Shown here: positions 1 through 7,834 of the stretch, in pieces
Numbering within the stretch: the stretch's first letter is position 1
Layout of the letters: every line of letters begins with the position of its first letter
NCBI RefSeq assembly: GCF_022385335.1
Contig: NZ_CP092431.1
Location: 7,688,001-7,752,000, forward strand
Direction: 5' to 3'
DNA from: Streptomyces deccanensis
GTDB taxonomy: Bacteria > Actinomycetota > Actinomycetes > Streptomycetales > Streptomycetaceae
DNA length: 64,000 nt
Translations under genes and position numbers: made by a program
Notes under the pieces: generated by a model
What the model was told of the DNA's origin: nothing
Databases searched by the model: none
Seen by the model: only the letters and a program-made list of their open reading frames with translations

Positions 1-822
1 CAGCAGATCGGTGAGGTTGTCCGGCACGGGCAGGGCGGGGGCCGCGGTGTCCAGAGCGTCGCACCATTCTTGAGCGTGCGCGAGCATGGTCGTGGCGTCG
101 TGGTCGGCGCACTGGTGGGCTGCGGTCCAGATGCGGGTGAGGGTGGCCAGCAGGTTTGCGCCGAGCACCTTTTCGCACAGATCGGCGACGGCCCGGGTCT
201 CGCCGGCGTCCAGGATGCCGACGTCACGGCGGCCGAGGATCAGGGCGGCCACGGCGGCGGCGTGCTCGATGCCCTTCAGGGTGGGGTGGGCGATGTCGGG
301 CATGACCAGGGTTCGGGCACTGGTGCGCAGGTACGTGCGGTCCGTGGGCCGCGTGATCAGGTGTGCGCCTTCGACACGGCTCTCCTCCAGCAGGAGCGCG
401 GCCTCGACGACACGGGGGTCCGCTCCGGCAGGCTGTGTCCAGACGGAGTGGGCCGCGTGCGCGGCCTCGTGGACGAACACTCCCCAGGCGGCGGGATACC
501 GCTCCTCGTCGCCCACGATCCGCGGATGGATCTCGTGGGGCTTCAGCGGGGCGAACAGGCCGGCGTCGAACTCGACCTCGCCCAGAGTGGGGAAGAACGC
601 GGCCGGTGCGCCGCTGCGCGTGCCGGGGCGGCAGGTGACGAGGAGGTCCTGGCGGCCGGAGAGGTCGACCAGCCGGTCGCCGAGTTCGGCTCCCACGCGC
701 AGCCACGCGGCCGGGGAGGAACGGGGCTTTGCGGGCGGGGCGCCGTCGTCGTCCCATCGCGCGAGGTCGGCGTCGTCGTCCCGGGTGGTGGCGGGGGACT
801 GGACGTGGTGGTGGGCGCTCAT
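1..822 (-). CDS. VWA-like metallopeptidase-domain protein, C-terminus outside window
   Basis: Starts at ATG (820-822), overlapping the stop of the upstream MoxR-type gene by four bases (ATGA), and stays open to the window edge, so only the first 274 residues are seen. Residues about 118-122 read HEAAH, followed by AHS, a zinc-metallopeptidase signature. A long helical region follows. In the known family (DUF2201-type proteins encoded next to MoxR ATPases) this metallopeptidase-like half precedes a C-terminal von Willebrand A domain, which would lie beyond base 1. Such pairs are thought to act as chaperone or metal-insertion systems; the client here is unknown. The family call rests on HExxH plus the neighbour, not on a seen VWA domain. 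Confidence 0.7.
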   Translation of the reverse strand, partial: MSAHHHVQSPATTRDDDADLARWDDDGAPPAKPRSSPAAWLRVGAELGDRLVDLSGRQDLLVTCRPGTRSGAPAAFFPTLGEVEFDAGLFAPLKPHEIHPRIVGDEERYPAAWGVFVHEAAHAAHSVWTQPAGADPRVVEAALLLEESRVEGAHLITRPTDRTYLRTSARTLVMPDIAHPTLKGIEHAAAVAALILGRRDVGILDAGETRAVADLCEKVLGANLLATLTRIWTAAHQCADHDATTMLAHAQEWCDALDTAAPALPVPDNLTDLL

Positions 823-2024
823 CGCGAGCGGCCCCGGTGTGCGGAGCCGGTGCTGCCCGGGGGCTGCCGGGCAGCCGAGGCGGGGAGCTGCTTGCCGAGG
901 GTGAGAGGAGCGATCTTCTTGACGCCGACTGCCTTCATGACGGCGTCGGCGACGGCGTCGCGATCCTCCACAGGAGCGATGCCGACCAGGTTCGCCAGCG
1001 CGGCTTTGGTGCCGAGGACGGCCTCGGTCTTCTGGTAGCTGAGCAGTTCCCGCAGTTGGGGGGCCCAGCCCAGCTCGCCGAGTTCGACCTGGTGGGCGAG
1101 GTGCCGGGCGACCCGGACCACCCGTGCATCGATCCTCAAGGCCAGGGCGAGGTCATAGTCCGTGCCGATCTGGATCTGCACGCTGAACCGGCTCGCGAGC
1201 GCCTCCGTCAACACCGCGCCGTGGACGCCGGGATTGTGGCCCGCCACCACGTAGAAGCCCGGCTCGGCCTTGATGGTCTCGCCCTTGTGGGCCTTGACCT
1301 GGATCTGCCTGCGCCCGTCCATCGCGGGATACAGCGCCGCCAGGACCTTCGGTGAGATCAGGGTGGCATCGTCGATCAGCAGGGCGCGGCCCTCGGTCAT
1401 CGCGGTGACCAGCGGACCGTACTGGAAGACGTAGGCTCCCGCGTCGTCCTGTGTGTACTCGCCGATCAAGTCGCCGACCGTGGTGTCGCCGTCACCGGCG
1501 ACGGTGAGCAGGTCCTCGAACGCCGCCTCGACCAGGCTCGTCTTGCCGGTGCCCGGAGGGCCGTAGAGCAGCACCGGCACGTCGGCGTCGCGCAAGCGAT
1601 TCAGCGCCTCGACGTCGGGCAGATCGGCCAGCTCCCGGGGGTGGTAGAGCTGGCCCCCCGCGCGGCGGATCGGTCCGGTCTGCCTGGGAGTGGCTGTGGC
1701 GGGAATGGTCGTGCGGGCGGTGGCCGTCTGGGCGCGGGGAGCGTGGGTGCCCGGTGGGCTGATCACAGCGGTCCGCGCGGCTGCGGCGGTTTTCGCGTTC
1801 GCGCGGAACTCCGGTTGTCCACTTCCGCCTTGGTCGGCCTCGCCGCGTCGCACCAGGGTGAGGGCGGCGTTGCGGACGGCGCCGTGGGAGTGGCCCAGCT
1901 GCCTGGCCATGTCCCCGATGGTGAGCGTGTCCGCCGGCCGGTCGGCCAGCAGTCGGGCCACCTTGGCCCGTAGTTCGCCGCCCTTGGTGCGCGCTGGACT
2001 GGTAGGCGTTCCGGGTGTGGTCAA
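819..2024 (-). CDS. MoxR-like AAA+ ATPase with N-terminal winged-helix-like region
   Basis: 401 residues. Residues about 17-65 resemble a helix-turn-helix (GDMARQLGHSHGAVRNA), a Pro/Thr/Ala-rich linker follows, and the AAA+ core begins near 130. Walker A is GPPGTGKT (155-162) and Walker B is LLIDDA, with an arginine-rich C-terminal lid. MoxR ATPases remodel or activate partner proteins, often one with a VWA domain, here the next gene. The start is TTG at 2022-2024, which overlaps the TGA of the upstream small gene and follows GAAGGAC. That overlap fixes the reading frame of the upstream gene, which is otherwise frameshifted. The fused DNA-binding-like N-terminus is not usual for MoxR. Confidence 0.8.
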   Translation of the reverse strand: MTTPGTPTSPARTKGGELRAKVARLLADRPADTLTIGDMARQLGHSHGAVRNAALTLVRRGEADQGGSGQPEFRANAKTAAAARTAVISPPGTHAPRAQTATARTTIPATATPRQTGPIRRAGGQLYHPRELADLPDVEALNRLRDADVPVLLYGPPGTGKTSLVEAAFEDLLTVAGDGDTTVGDLIGEYTQDDAGAYVFQYGPLVTAMTEGRALLIDDATLISPKVLAALYPAMDGRRQIQVKAHKGETIKAEPGFYVVAGHNPGVHGAVLTEALASRFSVQIQIGTDYDLALALRIDARVVRVARHLAHQVELGELGWAPQLRELLSYQKTEAVLGTKAALANLVGIAPVEDRDAVADAVMKAVGVKKIAPLTLGKQLPASAARQPPGSTGSAHRGRSR

Positions 2025-2403
2025 AACGAGGGTCCTTCAACAGGTGCGGGTGCGGGCGGGTTGGCGATGCGCTGGAGAGGCTGGCCGCTCTCGGAGGGGA
2101 CCACGGACTGTGCCGGCATCGGTGACCGGGCCAACCGGGGCGTACCGTCGGCGCTCACCGGCCGGCCGAGGGCTCGGTCCAGGTGCAGGGGATGGCCGGC
2201 GACGAGCAGCTCGCCGGCTGCCGAGCATGCCCGTGCGTCCGCTGCGTACCGGGTTCCGTCGCTCGGCAGGCGCAGCCTGGCGTCTCTTCGAAGCCGTCCT
2301 GGAGCAGGATCCGCCGGGCGGCGGCGTTGTAGCCGGTGGTGGTGATCTCGCCGGTGATGGTGTGCCGGATCGTCATGAACGGCTCTGCTGGTGCTTCGGG
2401 CAA
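2021..2403 (-). pseudogene. Small unknown protein, frameshifted (one base missing near 2271)
   Basis: The first part reads from TTG at 2401-2403 (AGGAG seven bases upstream) or from ATG at 2374-2376 (ATGA overlap with the upstream stop) as MTIRHTITGEITTTGYN and on to LLQDGFEE. The natural continuation, RLRLPSDGTRYAADA to the final EGPSF, lies in another frame and ends in a TGA overlapping the TTG start of the MoxR gene. Adding one base in the ACGCCAGG stretch (about 2270-2274) restores one reading frame of about 125 codons. The restored product resembles the small proteins at 4520-4876 and 4873-5301 (helix, GF, basic/LP strand, helix, then a GY/GH strand). A sequencing error is as likely as a real mutation. 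Confidence 0.55.
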
Positions 2404-2615
2404 GGCGGATCTCCTATCGGTGGTGGCGGGAAAGCGGTGGGGTGTTGGTCGAAGGCGAGGCGGGCCCGGGCTTCCAGCACATCAACGGTGCGTCGCTGGA
2501 CCACGAACGATGGGCAATGACTGCCGACCTGCTCCAGGGCGGGCCTCACCGCCCCGCAGCTACCTGACTCGCCTTTCCGCACGTTCTGATAGCCGGGTGT
2601 ACCAACAACGGCCAT
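2373..2615 (-). CDS. Small hypothetical protein
   Basis: 80 residues from ATG at 2613-2615, with AAGGAG about nine bases upstream. It contains four cysteines and a proline-rich tail and has no membrane segment or motif I recognise. It ends inside the start region of the next small gene (ATGA overlap at 2373-2376), so it sits in the same transcription unit. The main support is the strong ribosome binding site, the length without a stop and the coupling. Confidence 0.45.
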   Translation of the reverse strand: MAVVGTPGYQNVRKGESGSCGAVRPALEQVGSHCPSFVVQRRTVDVLEARARLAFDQHPTAFPPPPIGDPPCPKHQQSRS

Positions 2616-2662
2616 GGGCGGGGATTCTCCTTGCGTTGGGATCGGCGTGGGCGTCGGCGGGG

Positions 2663-3106
2663 TCAGGGGGTGCGGGAGGCGGGTGCGTGCTGCTGGGCGA
2701 ACTGCTCGGCGGCGCGTTCGAGGAGGTCCGCCTGGCGCCGCGGGGTCCTGCGGGCAGCGGTGGCCAGGACGCCGTCGATACGGGCATCGAGGGTGCTGAC
2801 GGCGTCCAGACCTGCGGCGCGGGCGACGGCCAGGCGCAGTTCGGCGTCGCCCCAGGGCCAGTGCTCGGTCCTGGGCACCGGGGTGGTCTCGTCGCCGCCC
2901 AGGGACGAAGCCAGGCCGCGCAGGTAGTGGCCGCCGTCGCTGAGAATCTCGGCCAACGGGATGTCGTCCTCGACCATGAAGACGCCGTGTTGCAAGACCG
3001 TGAGGACGGCGCAGCGCAGCAGGGCCGGCTCGTCGCGGTCGGGCGAGGTACAGACCGCACAGTCCTCGATGTGGTGGTCCCAGACGGAAGAAGACGGGTG
3101 GGGCAA
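2663..3106 (-). CDS. Hypothetical protein with N-terminal CxxC
   Basis: 147 residues. The start is placed at TTG 3104-3106, following AAAGG. The longer open frame upstream is the shadow of the MFS gene. The N-terminus has HHIEDCAVCTS, a possible metal or redox pair, followed by helical stretches (LLRCAVLTVLQHGVFMVEDD) and an acidic/arginine-rich amphipathic C-terminus. No family is recognised. It lies between the MFS gene and two small genes of the same operon. Confidence 0.6.
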   Translation of the reverse strand: MPHPSSSVWDHHIEDCAVCTSPDRDEPALLRCAVLTVLQHGVFMVEDDIPLAEILSDGGHYLRGLASSLGGDETTPVPRTEHWPWGDAELRLAVARAAGLDAVSTLDARIDGVLATAARRTPRRQADLLERAAEQFAQQHAPASRTP

Positions 3107-3120
3107 GGCGGAAGGGCCTT

Positions 3121-3207
3121 TCAGAGGTGAGGGATGGGAAGCGGGGCGGCGGCGACATCCACGGGGAGGTGGGCGTGTCGGACTCGGACCAGCGGCGGTC
3201 GTCCCAT
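3121..3207 (-). CDS. Possible 28-residue small protein
   Basis: Reads MGRPPLVRVRHAHLPVDVA and so on from ATG 3205-3207 to TGA 3121-3123. It fills most of the otherwise empty gap between the MFS gene and the next gene. The stop is followed at once by the AAGG of the next gene. There is no clear ribosome binding site of its own, and small size plus high GC make a chance frame quite possible. Confidence 0.25.
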   Translation of the reverse strand: MGRPPLVRVRHAHLPVDVAAAPLPIPHL

Positions 3208-3276
3208 TCGGGGGCCCGCGGGTCGTGTCGCTGTCGCTGGGGTGGAAAACAGAGGGGTGGGACGACGGCGGTGGGT

Positions 3277-4515
3277 TCAGTGGCCACCACGGGCGGTGAT
3301 GCGGTGGCGGGCGGCGGCGAGGACCGTCAGGGCGAGGGCGGCTCCGGCCGCGGGCAGGGCCGCGGCTGTGAGGCGGTGGGTGGCGAGGGCCCCGGCCAGG
3401 GCGGTGCCGGCGGCCTGGCCGACGCCGACCGAGGCGATCAGCCATGCGTACGCTTCGGTTCTCCGCTGAGTTGGCACGAGGGCGTCCGCGGTCGTGAAGC
3501 CGCAGGCGATCACCACAGTGAGGAACATGCCCGGCACGGTGACCACGACGGTGGCCATGTGAGGGCCGGGAAGGGCGAGCAGTGGCAGCCACCCGGCGCA
3601 GAATCCGGCCGCGGCCGACAGCAGCTGGACGATGGGTGAGCCCGGCCAGGCTCGGCGGGCGTAGAGGAGTCCGCCGAGGAAGCTGCCGGTGGCGAAGGCG
3701 GCTGGGATCAGTCCGGACAGCAGATCCATGTCGTGCAGTTCGGCCATGGCCACCGCCCAGACGTTCCTGGCGCCGAGGGCGATTCCGAAGCTGGCATGGG
3801 CCAGGAAGACCAGCGACAGGGGCGTGCTGTGCAGCCCAGCCGCGGCGGAGCCAGCGGTGTGCTGCGGGCGCCAGGTGCGGGACGGGGGCGCGGTGAGCAC
3901 CACGGTCGTGCCCACAAGGCCGAGCACGACGGTCGCGAGGATCGCGGCGCGGGGACCGTAGGCGGTGGCGAGCGCGGCGACCAGGAGCGGGCCGGCGATG
4001 TAGAGCAGGCCCTGGGAGCCGGTGTCGAGCGCGAGGGCGACCCGGCGCCGGCCAGGGTCGGGCAGGACGGTGGGCCACAGGGCCCGCATTCCTGCCTCCA
4101 GGGAAGGGGAAGACAGGCCCGCGAGCACGACCGCGGCTAGCGCGAGAGTCGGATCGTCTCCGACCAGCAGGAGCAGCAGACAGCCGGAGTTGATGACTGC
4201 GCCGGGTGCGGACACCGGCATCTGGCCATGGCGGTCCATCAGGCGGCCTTTGACCGGCTGGGAGAGTGCGCCAGCCAGCCCGTACAGGGCGCTCAGCAGT
4301 CCGGCTGAGGCAAGGGAGGCACCTTGGGAGGTGATCAGGAGCACGATGGCCACGGGCGCCATGCTGTTGGGCATGCGTCCGATGAGAGTGCCGCCGAGCA
4401 GCCGGGCGACATGCCGGCTGCCCAGCACAGCGCGATAGGAAGTCGAGGCGGCGGCCGGGGCCTGGCCCGCCGCATCATCAGTCGTGGTCAATTGAGGAGA
4501 CGTGTTTCCATTCAA
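3277..4515 (-). CDS. MFS transporter
   Basis: 412 residues with about twelve hydrophobic helices in two halves, the size and pattern of a major facilitator drug/proton antiporter. The loop after helix 2 (KGRLMDRHG) matches the family's conserved loop 2-3 region. It would export or import a small molecule across the inner membrane; the substrate cannot be told. The start is TTG at 4513-4515, only four bases after the stop of the upstream small gene, so translation is probably coupled. A second and third MFS gene lie in the opposite arm (29.6 and 32.6 kb). Confidence 0.85.
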   Translation of the reverse strand: MNGNTSPQLTTTDDAAGQAPAAASTSYRAVLGSRHVARLLGGTLIGRMPNSMAPVAIVLLITSQGASLASAGLLSALYGLAGALSQPVKGRLMDRHGQMPVSAPGAVINSGCLLLLLVGDDPTLALAAVVLAGLSSPSLEAGMRALWPTVLPDPGRRRVALALDTGSQGLLYIAGPLLVAALATAYGPRAAILATVVLGLVGTTVVLTAPPSRTWRPQHTAGSAAAGLHSTPLSLVFLAHASFGIALGARNVWAVAMAELHDMDLLSGLIPAAFATGSFLGGLLYARRAWPGSPIVQLLSAAAGFCAGWLPLLALPGPHMATVVVTVPGMFLTVVIACGFTTADALVPTQRRTEAYAWLIASVGVGQAAGTALAGALATHRLTAAALPAAGAALALTVLAAARHRITARGGH

Positions 4516-4519
4516 GGGA

Positions 4520-4876
4520 TCAGCGGCGAGGGCGCCGGGTACTACCGGGCGGTGCGGGCTGGGCGGTCATCGCGGCCTTCGTACGGCGGGTCGTCGGCGG
4601 CGCGGATCCGTCGGGCGGGCCGGGTCGCAGGTCCGGGTCGAGGTCGACGTGGTAGCGGGCGGCGGTGAGCATGTCGGCCGCCCAGCTGGCGTGTTCGTTC
4701 TCCCAGGCGCGGCCGAGGTCGAAGGGCAGCCGGACCCACTGCCCGCGCAGCGTTGGAAAGGTCATGAATCCGGCGCGGGCCAGGATGCGTGCGGCGAACT
4801 CGTCGTACAGTCCTTCGACTTCGACCTCGCCGCCTTCGCCGCGGGTGATGCGGATCGGCTCGCTGGTCAGGTTCAC
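4520..4876 (-). CDS. Small unknown protein of a repeated local family
   Basis: 118 residues from GTG 4874-4876 with AAGGAC and GGAG just upstream; it overlaps the previous gene's stop (GTGA). After an N-terminal strand (IRITRGEGGEVEVEG) there is a helix, then RAGF, then WVRLPFDLGRAW, then a second helix and HVDLDPDL. The same order recurs in the genes at 2021-2403 and 4873-5301 and in the N-terminus of 5559-6482, suggesting a paralogous group. No known family is recognised; cytoplasmic by lack of signal or membrane segments. Confidence 0.6.
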   Translation of the reverse strand: MNLTSEPIRITRGEGGEVEVEGLYDEFAARILARAGFMTFPTLRGQWVRLPFDLGRAWENEHASWAADMLTAARYHVDLDPDLRPGPPDGSAPPTTRRTKAAMTAQPAPPGSTRRPRR

Positions 4877-5301
4877 CGGCTCCGTCCTTGACCGGCAGCC
4901 GGGGCTTTACCTGCGGCGGCCGGCGGCGCCGACGGTGCGGCGTTGGCCAGGGCTGTGATCCGGGAGGGGCGTACGGCGGCGGCCCGTGCGATGCGGGAGC
5001 GCCGTTCGGCCAGGTCGTTGCTGGCCGTCGGCCGGGGTGGAGCTGATGCGTGGGCGGGATCGAGCGCGCTGTCGTCCCGCACGCGGTAGCCGAGGTTGCG
5101 CAGGTCGTGGACGGCTTGGCGGGTGCGGCGCAGCCCGTCGCGGTTGGGCTCGGTGAGCCGGTACAGGCCCGGCGAGAAGGGGACGGGCTCGAACTGCTCG
5201 CGGACGAGCAACCATTCGGCCAGGTGGGGCGTGAAGCTCGGAGCGGCGGTGGCGACGAAGCCGTGTTCGGGATGGTGGCGGAAGCGGAAGTGGTCGGACA
5301 G
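4873..5301 (-). CDS. Small unknown protein of the same local family, apparent CTG start
   Basis: 142 residues if translation begins at CTG 5299-5301, which sits seven bases after AAAGGA. No ATG, GTG or TTG lies in frame near that site. The body reads HPEHGFVATAAPSFTPHLAE, a helix, EQFEPVPF, YRLTEPNRDG, a helix, then GYRVRDD, which parallels its neighbours. The C-terminus is Ala/Pro-rich and basic. Apart from the start codon the coding character is good. Function unknown. Confidence 0.6.
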   Translation of the reverse strand: MSDHFRFRHHPEHGFVATAAPSFTPHLAEWLLVREQFEPVPFSPGLYRLTEPNRDGLRRTRQAVHDLRNLGYRVRDDSALDPAHASAPPRPTASNDLAERRSRIARAAAVRPSRITALANAAPSAPPAAAGKAPAAGQGRSR

Positions 5302-5321
5302 AGGGGGATCCTTTCTGCTGG

Positions 5322-5562
5322 TCAGCGGCGAGGGGCTGGTGGATGTGAGGGGCGTGGTACGGCGGGCTGGGCGCAGGGAACGCTCCCGCCGACGGGCGGC
5401 CGGGTGGGGCCGCTGGGTCCGGCCGAGCGCGCGATGCGCACGAACGCGCCGCGCCCGGCGAGCCAGGTCTCGATGGCGGGCACCGCCTGCAGGCCGAGCC
5501 GGGTGCGTACTTCGGCCGGCGGCACCAGGCGCCAGGGCTGGGCCGAGCCGGGGTGGTGTCAA
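5322..5562 (-). pseudogene. Small unknown protein, probably frameshifted just after its start
   Basis: The readable part is WRLVPPAEVRTRLGLQAV to the Pro-rich end at 5322. A TTG at 5560-5562 overlaps the upstream gene's TGA, as is usual in this operon, but it is out of frame. Removing one C from the run of four at about 5550-5553 gives MTPPGSAQPWRLVPPAEV as one frame of about 79 codons. The next in-frame start otherwise is GTG at 5523-5525, which lacks a ribosome binding site. Function unknown. Confidence 0.45.
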
Positions 5563-6482
5563 AGCCGCCAGGCGTCGAGTGCTGCCTGGCTGGCGGCAAG
5601 GGTCTCGCTCAGCTGGGCCACGATGTCGGCGTCGGCGGAACGTCCGGTGACCGTGACACCGCAGGCCGGGGGCGTGGGTGAGGACAGGCTGGAAGGTGCG
5701 CCAGGCGCGCTCGGCGAAGGTCCTGTTCGCCTCCCTTCGTCCGTGGCCGTCGAGGAGGGTGCCGTCGCTGGAGCGGCCGGATACCCAGATCGCCGTCACC
5801 TCGTCGTACTCGGCGCGCAGTTCGTCAAGTGCCGTGATCACGGCGTCCAGACGCCGTTCGTGCAGGGCCCGGTGGTAGGCGGGCAGGAACGCATCCGTGA
5901 TGGCCTCGGCCGCCAGGTCCGGCTGGGAGGGAAGCACGATGCTGGACGGCGCGTAGGGGTTGTCGTAGCTGTCGTTGAACTCCTGGGGGAGGTGAGCGCC
6001 CCGATCAGATAGCCGCGCTGGGGATCCTCGCCCCGTTCCGCGAGCAGCAGTTCGACGCCGGTGTCGCTGGTGAGCGTCGCCGCATATGGCACCCGCTGGT
6101 CCTCCACCGTCCGAACGAGTTCACCGCGGTCCCACAGCCAGGGCAGCAGATCGCCCTGCCAGACGGGATGGGCGTAGATCTCGACCTGCGCGGTCCACGT
6201 CCCGGGCAGCTGCGCGGTGATCCGGTCGGCGATGTCGCCGAGGAACGGACGGGGGCTGACGCCCACGGTGGCGTGGTGGCGCTGGGCGAGGGGCAGCAGC
6301 TTCGCGGCGGCAGCGCGGACGTCGGGGCCGGGCGTGCTGTAGCTTCCGTCGTCCCGTTTGGTGAATCCGGCCTGTTCCAAGGCGGTGTTGGCCCACCGGA
6401 ACTGCTCGCCGTGGGCGATGGCGACCAGACCGGCGGCACGGCTGTAGGCAAGCCGGATCTCGGCAGGAGGGTTCGGGGGCAT
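5559..6482 (-). pseudogene. Unknown protein (about 308 residues), split by two single-base shifts
   Basis: The start is ATG 6480-6482 after AAGGAC. The frame reads well to GYLIGALTSP, is lost at a run of five C near 5981-5986 (one C too few), resumes as QEFNDSYDNPYAPSSIVLPS, and is lost again at a second C run near 5669-5674 (one C too many). It then runs as ACGVTVTGRSADADIVAQL to DAWRL-TGA at 5559. The N-terminal 70 residues resemble the small family at 4520-4876. The rest (TAQLPGTWTAQVEIYAHP, LWDRG, then SSIVLPSQP) parallels the proteins at 9009-9704 and 11391-12176. Opposite-sign indels in C runs suggest sequence errors. Confidence 0.6.
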
Positions 6483-6503
6483 CTCGGGGGTCCTTCGACA
6501 GGC

Positions 6504-7031
6504 TCAGTGGCGGTTCGGCTGCCGTGGCTGCGGGCCAGCAGCAGGCTGGGTCTGTAGCCCGGTCGTTCGAGGCATGGATGACCCAGCCGGTGTGGATGCC
6601 GTGCGCAGGGCAGCGGCGGTGTGGCGCAGGCGGGCGCGGGCCGCGACGTACTTCTCGGCCGTCATGATCCGCAGGACCTCGGGGTCGTTGCGCAGAGGCG
6701 AGTGGGCGAGGTCCTCCACGGCCTCGCGCTGGAAGCCGGTCGTGGCATAGGTCAGGGCCTCGGCGAGTGTGTCCAGAGCTCGCGCGATACCGGCGGCGGC
6801 CCTGGCGAGCCGGACCAGGGCGACGCGTTCGGGCGGATAGACCGTCTCCGACGCGGTGAACCGTTCCTGCGCGCGTTCGATGGCGTGCTGCAGGTGGTGG
6901 CCCAGTGTGCCGATGTCATCGGTAAGCGTGACCAGGTCGACAGCGTCCGGGCTGGTGGGGAATTGGGCTGCCAGCTCGTCCACACGCTGGGCCAGGTAAT
7001 CGAGCGTGGCCGGGGTCACGGCGGAAGACAT
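6504..7031 (-). CDS. Helical hypothetical protein
   Basis: 175 residues from ATG 7029-7031, which shares its A with the TGA of the glycosyltransferase. Predicted almost entirely helical (LAQRVDELAAQF, HHLQHAIERAQERF, VALVRLARAAAGIARALDTLAEAL), with a basic Pro/Thr tail. Similar all-helical small proteins lie at 8467-9012, 10829-11362, 14372-14827 and, in the other arm, 26.8-28.2 kb. No family name is recognised; a structural or adaptor role is only a guess. Confidence 0.6.
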   Translation of the reverse strand: MSSAVTPATLDYLAQRVDELAAQFPTSPDAVDLVTLTDDIGTLGHHLQHAIERAQERFTASETVYPPERVALVRLARAAAGIARALDTLAEALTYATTGFQREAVEDLAHSPLRNDPEVLRIMTAEKYVAARARLRHTAAALRTASTPAGSSMPRTTGLQTQPAAGPQPRQPNRH

Positions 7032-7801
7032 CAGACCACCCCGGCTGCATCGCTCGTTTCCCGGCCAGAGAGGGTGGCTCGCAGGCTGCGTCCGTAGTTC
7101 CACGCATGCCGCCGAGCCCCCGGCTCCAAGACGTCATAGACGTCCTGGCGGGTCATCTGACCTGGGTGTTTGCGGTAGCGGTAGACCGGGACGGGCAGCA
7201 GGATGCCCGGCGCGAGACAGGTGACGCCGATCGCCGCCATGTAGTCCTCGCCCTGGACGAGTCCGCCCATCGGGGCTGCGTGTACGAGATCGGTACGCGC
7301 CAGGATCGTGGTCGGCCCGATCGGGATGGTGTCCTCGGGCCTCGTCCAGTAGGTCCACACGTCTCCGGCCGCGTGCCGGCCGGGCGGTGTCGGGCATCGC
7401 CACAGCGAGGTCGTGCCGTCCGGGTGCAAGTCCTCGCTGTATCCCGCGCACCAGCCCAAGCCGGTCATCTCCAGGGTGCGCAACCGTACGGCCATGGCAT
7501 CGTCGGTGAACTCGTCATCGTCGTCCGCCCAGTTGACGAACTCGGTGCGCACGCAGCCCAGGGCGAGGTTACGGGCGCAGGCCGCGCCGACCTGCCGGGG
7601 CAGCGCGAGGATGCACAGGCGCGAGTCTTCAGCGAGGGGCGTCGGCAGGCGTGTGCGGTCGGCGCCGTCGAGCGCGATCACAGCCTCCCAGGGCACGCTC
7701 TGCCGGGTGAGGCTCTCGTACATGGCCGTCAGGTGGTCGAGCCGGTCGGGGCGTAGCTGGGTGGCGATGACGACTGTGATCTTGGCGGTGGGGGAGTGCA
7801 G
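7031..7801 (-). CDS. Family 2 glycosyltransferase, apparent CTG start
   Basis: 256 residues. The GT2 N-terminal strand KITVVIATQLRPDRLDHL is only included if translation begins at CTG 7799-7801, which lies six bases after GGAG; the next ATG (7723) would remove it. The donor-binding NWADDDDEF supplies the DxD-type motif, and a late QGEDYMAAIG offers the acidic residue often used as base. GT2 enzymes transfer a sugar from a nucleotide donor, commonly to cell-surface polymers or lipids. Its place within a conjugation operon suggests surface modification, but the acceptor is unknown. No membrane segment is seen. Confidence 0.75.
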   Translation of the reverse strand: MHSPTAKITVVIATQLRPDRLDHLTAMYESLTRQSVPWEAVIALDGADRTRLPTPLAEDSRLCILALPRQVGAACARNLALGCVRTEFVNWADDDDEFTDDAMAVRLRTLEMTGLGWCAGYSEDLHPDGTTSLWRCPTPPGRHAAGDVWTYWTRPEDTIPIGPTTILARTDLVHAAPMGGLVQGEDYMAAIGVTCLAPGILLPVPVYRYRKHPGQMTRQDVYDVLEPGARRHAWNYGRSLRATLSGRETSDAAGVV

Positions 7802-7834
7802 GAGGTTCTCCGCGGCAGAGGGGACGGGAAGGGG

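Noticed and set aside
2663..4078. A 471-residue minus-strand frame covering the MFS gene
   Set aside because: Its upstream two thirds are an Arg/Pro-rich shadow of the MFS gene in another frame; only the last 147 codons look coding and are called separately.
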